From NCBI RefSeq assembly GCF_014205765.1, contig NZ_JACIIZ010000020.1, forward strand, positions 48,803 to 112,802: a stretch of 64,000 nucleotides of DNA. Direction: 5' to 3'. The stretch is from Nitrospirillum iridis. Its GTDB lineage: Bacteria; Pseudomonadota; Alphaproteobacteria; Azospirillales; Azospirillaceae. Below the pieces are notes generated by a model. It saw only the letters and a program-made list of their open reading frames with translations. It did no database searches and was not told the origin of the DNA. Shown in pieces: positions 1 through 7,438 of this stretch; the stretch's first letter is position 1; every line of letters starts with the position of its first letter. Made by a program: the position numbers and the translations under genes.

Positions 1-2
1 TC

Positions 3-26
3 ACACCCCCGTAACGGCGGGGGTGT
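3..26. other. perfect 8-bp hairpin at left edge
   Basis: An ACACCCCC arm (3-10) and a GGGGGTGT arm (19-26) are exact reverse complements around an 8-nt loop. The hairpin sits about 15 nt before the start of the first gene and directly before its GAGGGG ribosome-site candidate (28-33). No T run follows, so it need not be a terminator; it could be the tail of an upstream unit outside the window or an RNA structure in the leader. Confidence 0.45.
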
Positions 27-40
27 AGAGGGGTCACATC

Positions 41-355
41 ATGAGCCAGCAAATTTCCCATCAGGAACATGCCCGGGCGCCCGCGCCCGCCGCTGTCATC
101 ATCGAAACCGCCCGTCATACGGCGGGACTGGCCGTGCAGGACGGCCGGGACGTGCAGTTCTACGCCTCGCACTCCCTATTCCAGGCATTGGATGGGCAGC
201 GGTTCCGCAGCGTGCGGGCGTTGGAACGCGCGGTGAGCAGCCTGGAAGCGGCCATCACCGACCAACGCCGGACCCGCGACAGCCGCGGCCAGATCTGGCG
301 CAGCTGGGAAAGCCCGAGCGTGGACCAAGGCGCGGGTCAGCCCGAAGCGGCCTGA
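41..355 (+). CDS. hypothetical protein, 104 aa
   Basis: This is a small protein of unknown function. It is read from an ATG at 41 preceded by a GAGGGG ribosome site (28-33). The N-terminus is disordered and Ala/Pro-rich (residues 10-18). Residues about 19-75 look like a compact alpha/beta fold, and the tail is polar, Arg/Gly/Ser-rich. There is no signal peptide, membrane segment or cysteine. Its last 19 bases overlap the convergent gene ending at 337. I do not recognise a family; coding character (GC-rich third positions, sensible start) supports it as a real gene. Confidence 0.6.
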   Translation: MSQQISHQEHARAPAPAAVIIETARHTAGLAVQDGRDVQFYASHSLFQALDGQRFRSVRALERAVSSLEAAITDQRRTRDSRGQIWRSWESPSVDQGAGQPEAA

Positions 356-552
356 TCCTTCCCGTCGGCATTCCCGGCGCGGTCCTCGAAATAGGTATCC
401 CCGAATTCGGCGATCATCGCCTGGGCCTCGGTCACCAGGGCGCGGACCAGGCGCCGGTCGGGGTGGGTGCACAGCGTCTCGTTCACGGCCTTGCCCAGCA
501 GGGCCTGGGCCTGGGCCAGCAGCTTCACCGCCAACCGATCCTCGAGTTCCAT
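337..552 (-). CDS. hypothetical small helical protein, 71 aa
   Basis: A short soluble, mostly helical protein of unknown function. It starts at an ATG at 552 with an AGGGGG-like ribosome site about 8 nt upstream. Residues 1-55 are rich in Ala, Leu, Glu and Arg, with one Cys (residue 28, in the segment ETLCTHPDRR). The C-terminal 15 residues are polar and probably disordered. It converges with the gene at 41-355, sharing 19 bases at the 3' ends, and diverges from the peroxiredoxin at 699. No family recognised. Confidence 0.55.
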   Translation of the reverse strand: MELEDRLAVKLLAQAQALLGKAVNETLCTHPDRRLVRALVTEAQAMIAEFGDTYFEDRAGNADGKDQAASG

Positions 553-698
553 GGGCCACCCCCTTCAACCTGTCCCGGCGCCTGATGCCCGACGGGGCGT
601 GCGCCGATCCCTTTCCGATAGCGCATAATCGCCAGCGGCACCAACCCCCGCCGGCGCACACCACCCCATCCCGCGACCACATCCTCAGGAGGAACGTC

Positions 699-1331
699 AT
701 GACCTTGCGTCTGGGCGACATCGCCCCCGATTTCCAGGCTGAGACCTCGGAAGGCCCCATCCATTTCCATGAGTGGATCGGCGACGGCTGGGCCGTCCTG
801 TTCTCCCACCCCCGCGACTTCACGCCGGTGTGCACCACCGAGCTGGGCGCCGTCGCCCGGCTGAAGCCGGAATGGGACAAGCGCGGCGTGAAGCCCATCG
901 GCCTGTCGGTGGACCCGGTAGGCAGTCACCGTGAGTGGGGCCGCGACATCGAGGAGACCCAGGGCACCGCCCTGAACTTCCCCCTGATCGCCGACCCCGA
1001 CCGGACGGTGGCCAGGCTGTACGACATGATCCACCCCAACCATGACGAGACGCACACCGTGCGCACCGTCTTCGTCATCGACCCCAAGAAGAAGGTCCGC
1101 CTGCTGCTGACCTATCCACAGACCACGGGCCGCAACTTCACCGAGGTGCTGCGGGTGATCGACAGCCTGCAACTGACCGACCGGCACAGCGTCGCCACAC
1201 CGGCCGACTGGACGACGGGCGATGATGTCATCATCGCCCTGTCGGTATCGGACGAGGCGGCCAAGGCCAAGTTCCCGGATGGCTGGACAGCGCCCAAGCC
1301 CTATCTGCGCATCGTGCCGCAACCCAAGTGA
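699..1331 (+). CDS. 1-Cys peroxiredoxin (PRDX6/AhpC-TSA family)
   Basis: A thiol peroxidase of 210 aa that would reduce H2O2 and organic hydroperoxides in the cytoplasm. The fold begins with the GDIAPDF motif near residue 6, and the peroxidatic Cys45 lies in the PVCTTE active-site motif. No second cysteine is present, so this is the 1-Cys class related to PRDX6; such enzymes need an external thiol for recycling. The C-terminal domain after about residue 160 (PKPYLR near the end) also fits the PRDX6 type, as does the length. The ATG at 699 is chosen because an AGGAGG site lies at 687-692; longer upstream in-frame starts lack one. It stands alone as a monocistronic gene and converges with the dehydratase gene. 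Confidence 0.93.
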   Translation: MTLRLGDIAPDFQAETSEGPIHFHEWIGDGWAVLFSHPRDFTPVCTTELGAVARLKPEWDKRGVKPIGLSVDPVGSHREWGRDIEETQGTALNFPLIADPDRTVARLYDMIHPNHDETHTVRTVFVIDPKKKVRLLLTYPQTTGRNFTEVLRVIDSLQLTDRHSVATPADWTTGDDVIIALSVSDEAAKAKFPDGWTAPKPYLRIVPQPK

Positions 1332-1343
1332 CGGGCCGGGGGC

Positions 1344-1365
1344 GGGGGCCGGGCGACCGGCCCCC
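1344..1365. terminator. GC-rich hairpin between convergent genes
   Basis: A GGGGGCCGG arm (1344-1352) and a CCGGCCCCC arm (1357-1365) enclose a 4-nt GCGA loop. The hairpin lies between the peroxiredoxin stop (1331) and the convergent dehydratase stop (1374), where a shared terminator would be expected. No good T tract follows on either strand, so intrinsic termination is only a possibility. Confidence 0.4.
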
Positions 1366-1373
1366 CCTTCCGC

Positions 1374-2354
1374 TCAAGCCTCGGCCAGCACCTGGGCATA
1401 GAACGCCGGATCGACGTTGCCACCCGACAGCACCACGGCGATGGTGCGGCCGGCGGTTTCCACCTTGCCGGCCAACAGCGCCGCCAGCGCCGCCGCCCCG
1501 CCCGGCTCCACCACCAGCTTGAGGTTGCTGGCCGCGAAGCGCATGGCGGCGCGCACCTCGGCCTCATTCACCACCAGGCCGGGGCCCAGCAGCGCCTGCG
1601 CCAGGGGGAAGGTGATGGTGCCCGGATTGGGCGACAGCAGGGCATCGCAGGATGACTTGGCGCCCGCCGCGTTGGACAACCGTTCGCCGGCCACCAGCGA
1701 CCGCGCCATGTCATCAAAACCTTCGGGCTCGGTGGTATGCACGCTGGCCTCGGGAAAGGTCCGCTTCAGGCCCAGCGCCGTGCCGGTGGCCAGGCCCCCG
1801 CCGCTGCAATTGACCAGGCAGGCATCCACCGTCAGGCCCAGGGCCGCCGCCTGGCGGCCGATCTCCAGCCCCACGGTGCCCTGCCCCGCGATGATGTGCA
1901 CGTCATCGTAGGAGGGCACCAGCACGGCGCCGGTGCGGGCGCACAGCTCCCGCCCAATGGCCTCGCGGTCCTCAGTGAAGCGGTCGTAGAAGACGATCTC
2001 CGCGCCCAGGGCCCGCGTGCCCGCCACCTTGATGGCGGGGGCGTCGGCCGGCATGACGATGGTGGCCTTGGTCCCCACCAGGCGGGCGGCCTCCGCCACG
2101 CCCTGGGCATGGTTGCCGGACGACCAGGCGACGACACCCCGCGCCCGCTCCTCGGCCGTCAGGCGGCCCAGGCGGTTGTAGGCGCCGCGGAACTTGAAGG
2201 AACCGGTGCGTTGCAGCACCTCCGGCTTCAGCAACACCCGGCCCCCCACCAGGGTATCCAACGCCGCGTTGGTGATCAGCGGCGTCATCACCGCCTTGCC
2301 CGCCAGCAGGTCCGCCGCCGCCTCGACATCCGTGCCCGTCACCGCCATCGCCAT
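1374..2354 (-). CDS. PLP-dependent threonine/serine dehydratase-like enzyme
   Basis: A fold-type II pyridoxal-phosphate enzyme of 326 aa. The PLP lysine is Lys54 in the segment GSFKFRGA, the substrate loop SSGNHAQG lies at about 78-85, and the phosphate-binding loop is SGGGLATG at about 184-191. Family members deaminate L-threonine or L-serine to 2-oxo acids, or racemise serine. There is no C-terminal ACT domain, so it resembles catabolic threonine dehydratases or serine racemases rather than the allosteric biosynthetic IlvA; the exact substrate cannot be read from sequence. The ATG at 2354 has a GGAAGGG site just upstream (complement of 2361-2369); a second ATG lies two codons later. It is the last minus-strand gene after the permease array, 92 bp downstream, possibly a separate unit. 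Confidence 0.88.
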   Translation of the reverse strand: MAMAVTGTDVEAAADLLAGKAVMTPLITNAALDTLVGGRVLLKPEVLQRTGSFKFRGAYNRLGRLTAEERARGVVAWSSGNHAQGVAEAARLVGTKATIVMPADAPAIKVAGTRALGAEIVFYDRFTEDREAIGRELCARTGAVLVPSYDDVHIIAGQGTVGLEIGRQAAALGLTVDACLVNCSGGGLATGTALGLKRTFPEASVHTTEPEGFDDMARSLVAGERLSNAAGAKSSCDALLSPNPGTITFPLAQALLGPGLVVNEAEVRAAMRFAASNLKLVVEPGGAAALAALLAGKVETAGRTIAVVLSGGNVDPAFYAQVLAEA

Positions 2355-2446
2355 GGCCCGTTCCCTTCCGCTGGAATGTGATGGGTGCAGGCTGGCACTA
2401 CCCGGCATCGCGGCGCAAGCGCATGCCCCGGCATGGCGCCCATACG

Positions 2447-4900
2447 CTACTCATACCGCAGCGCCGTCACCGGCTTGGCCGCCGCCACCCGGGCGGCGTG
2501 GCCGGCCACGGTGGCCCAGGCGATCAGCAGGGCGGACAGGCCGGCCAAGGCGAAGATCAGAGGATCCAGCTGGACGCGGTAGGCGAAGCCACCCAGCCAG
2601 CGGCCCATCACCACCCAGGCCAGGGGCCAGGCGACCAGATTGGCCATCAGCACCGGCTTGCTGAACTGCCAGACCAACAGGCGGACGATGTCGGCGACGG
2701 TGGCGCCCAGCACCTTGCGCAGGCCGATCTCCTTGGTCCGCCGTTCGGCGGTGAACGCCGCCAGGCCGAACAGGCCCAGGCAGGCGATCAGGATGGCCAG
2801 GCCGGAGAACAGGGCCAGCAGGTCACTCTGGCGCGCCTCCTCCTCATAGACTTGGCGTATGTGGTCGTCCAGGAACTCCCGCTTCAGCGGCAGGTCGGGG
2901 AGCAGCCGGCGCCAGGTGTCGTCGATGGCGGCCAGGGTGGCGGCGTCGGCGTTGGGCGCCAGGCGCACCAGCATGATCGACAGCTCATCACGCATGGCCA
3001 TGTAGATCGTGGGCTCGAAGCTGGAGCGGGCGCTGTCGAACTGCACGTCATCCACCACGCCGATGACAGTCAGCGGTTCGTCGCCGCCATACAGCACCGT
3101 GCGCCCCACGGCCTGGTCCGCCGTCCCCAGGCCCAGACGCTTCACCGCCGCGGCGGACAGCACGATGGGAACCGCGACGCGATTGCCGTCGCCGGCGCGC
3201 AGGCCCGCCCGGCTGGTGATGTCGGCGGGGTGATCGGGGTCGAACAGGCGGCCGGCCAGGCGGGGAACGCCCAGCGCGTCCAGATAACCCACATCCACCG
3301 GCTCGGTGCGAAACAGCAGATCTGGCTCCGAGTCCGCCTCCCCGGGCAGGCGGTAATTGTTGGTCCACACGCTGCGGTCGCTGGGCACGTTGGCGGCGGC
3401 CCCCACGGACACGACACCCGGAATGCGCGACAGCGCGTCGCGCAGGGCCTGCACCCCCGCCAGCCCCGCCGGCCGGTCCAACCCGCGCAGCACCACCGCC
3501 CCCTCCGGCCGGAATCCCAGATCCTGGGTGCTGGCATAGCGCGTCTGTTGGCCCATCACGATGGTGGCGATCACCAGCACGATGGCGGCGGTGAATTGCA
3601 GCATCACCAGGGCCGCGCGCAGGCGCCCGCCCCCCGCCGCCTGCGGTCCCCGCAACAGGCTGGTGGGCCGGGGCCGCGACAGCACCAGCGCCGGATAGAG
3701 GCCACCCAGCAGCCCCACCGCCAGCACCGGCGGCAGCACCGCGACCAGCAGCCAGCCGCCGGACAGGAACCCGCCATCCACCCGCACGTTCAACAGGCCG
3801 AGGAAGCGGGGCATGGCCAATTCCACCAGTACCAGTCCCAGCAGACCGGACGCCAGCGCCAACAGCGCCGATTCCAGCAGGAACTGGCCGACCAACTGGC
3901 CGCGCCGGCTGCCCAGGGTCTTGCGGATGGCGACTTCCCGCGCCCGCAAGGACGAGCGGGCGGTGGACAGGTTGATGAAATTGACCATGGCGATGCCCAG
4001 CACCAGGGCCGCCACGCCGACGAAGGCCGCCAGCGTGGCGGGGGAGGTGCCGATGCCCTCGATGGGGTCGATGTGCATGGCCGTGAGGGGCTGCAGTTCC
4101 AGCGTTTCCACCACGTCCGGCGTCGCAGCGCGCATGGGCTGGCGGTGGGCCGCCAGCAGGGCCGGAAAGCGGGGCGCCAGGGTTGCCGGGTCCACACCCG
4201 GCTTCAGCAGCACGAAGGTGTGGATGAAGTCATTGCGCCACTTTTCATCCTGGTCGGCGAACATTGGGTCCCAGCCGTCATGGAACTTGGTGGCGATGTT
4301 GGTCCACAGGGTGAGCGGCAGTTCACGGCTGAACAGCGTGTTGGACGGCAGGTCGCGCACCACCCCCGTGACTGTCAGCCCGGTGCCGGACGTCAGCATG
4401 AGGGTGCGGCCCACCGCGTCACTCGTCCCGAAATAGCGGCGCGCCTGGCTTTCCGTCATCACCACCGTGCCGGGGTCTTTCAGCGCCGTCGCCGGATCGC
4501 CCGCCAGGAAGGGAAAGTCGAACAGGCGGAAGAAGGGCGCGTCCACCAGGGCGATGCGATCCTCCACCGGCGTGCCCTGGTGGCGCAGCACGATGAAGTG
4601 GCGCGCCACCCGCACCATGGTCTCCACCTCCGGCAGATCCTGCGCCAGGGTGGGTCCCAGGGGCTTGGATGTCACCACCATGCGGCTGGGCGCGTGGGCC
4701 GGCTGGTACCGCGCCTGCAACACGCGGAAGATGCGGCCGGCCTGGCCGTGGAAACCGTCGAAGTGCGTCTCGTGCCAGACGAACAGGCCCATCATGGCGG
4801 CCGTGGCGATGCCCAGCGCCAGCCCCACCCCGTTCAGCACGGTGTAGAGCCGCTGGCGCACCAGCACGCGCAGGGCCACACGCAGATAGTTCAACAGCAT
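2447..4900 (-). CDS. ABC transporter permease, FtsX/MacB type (copy 1 of 4)
   Basis: An inner-membrane permease of 817 aa with two FtsX/MacB core units fused in one chain. TM1 lies near residues 20-42 and is followed by a periplasmic MacB core. A first FtsX block (about 280-410) holds three TMs and the motif AREVAIRKTLG. A central TM sits near 430-450, a second periplasmic core follows, and the C-terminal FtsX block has TMs near 694-716, 748-769 and 780-800. The KEIGLRKVLGA motif and the C-terminal ALRYE are shared with the three paralogues upstream. MacB-like proteins move lipids, peptides or drugs from inner membrane to periplasm by a mechanotransmission mechanism using a separate ATPase. 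It is the last permease of the operon that starts near 14777. Substrate unknown. Confidence 0.92.
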   Translation of the reverse strand: MLLNYLRVALRVLVRQRLYTVLNGVGLALGIATAAMMGLFVWHETHFDGFHGQAGRIFRVLQARYQPAHAPSRMVVTSKPLGPTLAQDLPEVETMVRVARHFIVLRHQGTPVEDRIALVDAPFFRLFDFPFLAGDPATALKDPGTVVMTESQARRYFGTSDAVGRTLMLTSGTGLTVTGVVRDLPSNTLFSRELPLTLWTNIATKFHDGWDPMFADQDEKWRNDFIHTFVLLKPGVDPATLAPRFPALLAAHRQPMRAATPDVVETLELQPLTAMHIDPIEGIGTSPATLAAFVGVAALVLGIAMVNFINLSTARSSLRAREVAIRKTLGSRRGQLVGQFLLESALLALASGLLGLVLVELAMPRFLGLLNVRVDGGFLSGGWLLVAVLPPVLAVGLLGGLYPALVLSRPRPTSLLRGPQAAGGGRLRAALVMLQFTAAIVLVIATIVMGQQTRYASTQDLGFRPEGAVVLRGLDRPAGLAGVQALRDALSRIPGVVSVGAAANVPSDRSVWTNNYRLPGEADSEPDLLFRTEPVDVGYLDALGVPRLAGRLFDPDHPADITSRAGLRAGDGNRVAVPIVLSAAAVKRLGLGTADQAVGRTVLYGGDEPLTVIGVVDDVQFDSARSSFEPTIYMAMRDELSIMLVRLAPNADAATLAAIDDTWRRLLPDLPLKREFLDDHIRQVYEEEARQSDLLALFSGLAILIACLGLFGLAAFTAERRTKEIGLRKVLGATVADIVRLLVWQFSKPVLMANLVAWPLAWVVMGRWLGGFAYRVQLDPLIFALAGLSALLIAWATVAGHAARVAAAKPVTALRYE

Positions 4901-4943
4901 GGGACAGCCCCTCTCATGTCCAGTTCCTCAAGCGCCGTTGGTG

Positions 4944-7391
4944 TCACTCATACCGCAGCGCGTTGACCGGCTTGGCCGCCGCCACCCGGGCGGCGTGACC
5001 CGCCACCGTCACCCAGGCGACCAGTAGGGCGGCCAGCCCGGCCACCGCGAAGACCAAGGGGTCCTGGCTGACACGATAGACGAAGCCACCCAGCCAGCGG
5101 CCGGTGACCAGCCAGGCAACCGGCCAGGCAACCAAGGTGGCCACCAGCACCGGCTTGCTGAACTGCCAGACCAGCAGGCGGACGATGTCCGGCACGCTGG
5201 CGCCCAGCACCTTGCGCAGCCCGATCTCCTTGGTGCGCCGTTCGGCGGTGAAGGCCGCCAGGCCGAACAGGCCCAGGCAGGCGATCAGGATGGCGAGGCC
5301 GGCGAACGTCGCCAGCAGCAACGATTGCTGACGTTCGCCGGCATAGGCGCTGCGGATGTTATCGTCCATGAACTCCCGCTTCACCGGCAGGTCGGGATAC
5401 AGGCGCCGCCAGGCATCATCGATGGCGGCCAGGGTGGCGGGGCCGCTTCCCGCCGCCACCCGTACCGCCATGGCATCCACATGCTGGGGATAGATGACGT
5501 AGACCGTGGGCTCCAGCACCTCGCGCGCCGTGCTGAACTGCACGTCGTCGACCACGCCGACAATGGTCATGCCGGTGCGTTCCCCCATCACCAGGGTCTT
5601 GCCTATTGCCTGTTCGGGCGTGCCCAGGCCCAGACGGGATACGGTCAGGGACGACAGGATGATGGTACCCCCCACGGGGGCGTCGTCATCCTCCGGCGGT
5701 TCGCCCCTGTCCAGCATGGTGTCCACGGCATGGGCCGGGTCGAACAGGCGGCCGGCCAGCAGGTGGATGCCCAGGGTCTCCATATAGCCCATGTCCACGC
5801 CCTCGGCGCGCAACCGCATCCAGCCGTCCTTGGGAACATCAGGCATGTGGAAGGTGGAGAACCAATCCGATCCGTCAGCCGGCGGCGCCATGGTGGCGCC
5901 CGCCTGCATGACCCCGGGGACGCGCAGCAATGCCTGGCGCAGGGCGTCCTGGTGGGCATGACCCTGCGGGCTGTCCAACCCGCGCAGCAACACCACGTTC
6001 TCCGGCAGGAAGCCCAGGCGCTGGGTGCTGGCGTAGCGGGTCTGCTGCACCACGATGATGGTGAAGATGACCAGCACGATGGCGGCGGCGAACTGGATGA
6101 CCACCAGGGTGCCGCGCAGGCGCCCGCCGCCGGCCGCCGCCTTGCCGCCCTTCAGCAGGTCGCCTGGCCGGGGCCGCGACAGCACCAGGGCCGGATAGAG
6201 ACCGCCCAGCAGGCCGACCAGGACCACCAGCGGCAGGGTGACCGCCGCCACCCACCAGCTGGACAGGAAGCGCTGGTCCATGTGCAGGCCCAGCAGACCC
6301 ATGAAACGCGGCATGGCCAGTTCCACCAGCGCCAGGGCCAGAATCCCGGATATGAACGACAGCAACAGCGACTCCGCCAGGAACTGCGCCACCAAGGCGC
6401 CACGCCGGCCGCCCAGGGTCTTGCGGATGGCCACCTCCCGCGCCCGCAAGGACGACCGGGCGGTGGACAGGTTGACGAAATTCACCATGGCGATTCCCAG
6501 CACCAGAAGGGCGATGCCGACGAAGGTCATCAGCACCGGCAGGGGCACGCCGTCATCGCTGATGTTATCCACATGAACGCGGGTCAAGGGCTGCAAAGCC
6601 AGGCGGATGTTGGGCTTGCCCGTCGTCTCGTTCAGGTAATCCTTCATGCGCGTCTGCAGGAAGTCCGGCAGCCGGGCGGTCATCGCCGCCGGGTCCACCC
6701 CCGGCTTCAGCAGAAGATAGGTGCGCAGGAAGCTGTGGCTCCACTCCCCATCGGCGGTCGCGAACATGGCGTCCCAGCCGTCGTTGAAGCGGGTGGCGAT
6801 GTTGGTCAGCATCTCCAGATGGAAGACGGTGTTGGATGGCAGGTCACGGATGACCCCCGTCACCGTCAGCGTGGCGCCGGAGGTCAGCGTCAGCGTGCGC
6901 CCCATCGCGTCGTCGGTGCCGAAATACTTGCGCGCCGACGTTTGCGTCAGGACCACGGTGCCCGGCGCCGCTACGGCGGCGGCGGCGTCACCCGCCAGGA
7001 AGGGCCAGTCGAACAGGCGGAAGTAGTCCGGGTCGGCCACGGTCACCCGCGCCTCGAACACGGCCCCGTCGCGGCGCACCGCCACGCCGTGGCTGGCCAC
7101 CCGCACCACGGCCTCCATCTCCGGGAAATCGCGGGCCAGCGCCGAGCCCAGGGGCTTGGCCTGGGCCGCGACGGTCATCGGCGCGCCGCTGGGGGTCTGG
7201 TAGGTGCGCACCATGCGATAGATGCGATCGGCATGGGTGAAGAAGCCGTCATAGTGCATCTCATGCCAGACGAAGAGGCCGATCATGGCCGCCGTGGCGA
7301 TGCCCAGCGCCAGGCCCAGGATGTTGAGGACGGTGTACAGCCGCTGGCGCACCAGCACCCGCACAGCCACTTTCAGGAAATTGCCCAGCAT
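4944..7391 (-). CDS. ABC transporter permease, FtsX/MacB type (copy 2 of 4)
   Basis: An 815-aa paralogue of the permease at 2447-4900 with the same plan: N-terminal TM (about 20-42), periplasmic MacB core, FtsX block with AREVAIRKTLGG, central TM, second periplasmic core, C-terminal FtsX block with KEIGLRKVLGA and a terminal ALRYE. By eye it is closest to copy 1, with long identical runs in the FtsX blocks; the periplasmic cores differ much more, as expected if they contact different substrates or partners. The 43-bp gap to copy 1 and same strand support one transcript. The gene is intact, without frameshift, and starts at ATG 7391. Confidence 0.92.
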   Translation of the reverse strand: MLGNFLKVAVRVLVRQRLYTVLNILGLALGIATAAMIGLFVWHEMHYDGFFTHADRIYRMVRTYQTPSGAPMTVAAQAKPLGSALARDFPEMEAVVRVASHGVAVRRDGAVFEARVTVADPDYFRLFDWPFLAGDAAAAVAAPGTVVLTQTSARKYFGTDDAMGRTLTLTSGATLTVTGVIRDLPSNTVFHLEMLTNIATRFNDGWDAMFATADGEWSHSFLRTYLLLKPGVDPAAMTARLPDFLQTRMKDYLNETTGKPNIRLALQPLTRVHVDNISDDGVPLPVLMTFVGIALLVLGIAMVNFVNLSTARSSLRAREVAIRKTLGGRRGALVAQFLAESLLLSFISGILALALVELAMPRFMGLLGLHMDQRFLSSWWVAAVTLPLVVLVGLLGGLYPALVLSRPRPGDLLKGGKAAAGGGRLRGTLVVIQFAAAIVLVIFTIIVVQQTRYASTQRLGFLPENVVLLRGLDSPQGHAHQDALRQALLRVPGVMQAGATMAPPADGSDWFSTFHMPDVPKDGWMRLRAEGVDMGYMETLGIHLLAGRLFDPAHAVDTMLDRGEPPEDDDAPVGGTIILSSLTVSRLGLGTPEQAIGKTLVMGERTGMTIVGVVDDVQFSTAREVLEPTVYVIYPQHVDAMAVRVAAGSGPATLAAIDDAWRRLYPDLPVKREFMDDNIRSAYAGERQQSLLLATFAGLAILIACLGLFGLAAFTAERRTKEIGLRKVLGASVPDIVRLLVWQFSKPVLVATLVAWPVAWLVTGRWLGGFVYRVSQDPLVFAVAGLAALLVAWVTVAGHAARVAAAKPVNALRYE

Positions 7392-7438
7392 GCTCGCCCC
7401 CTTCTTATGGTCCTGCCCTCAGCGGCCGGCTCCCGGTC

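Noticed and set aside
2378..4966. Long plus-strand open frame antisense to permease copy 1 (862 codons), with similar frames at 5325-7448, 7490-10126 and 9783-13118
   Set aside because: Their translations are rich in Gln, His, Gly and Arg and show no domains; they mirror the high GC at codon third positions of the real minus-strand genes.
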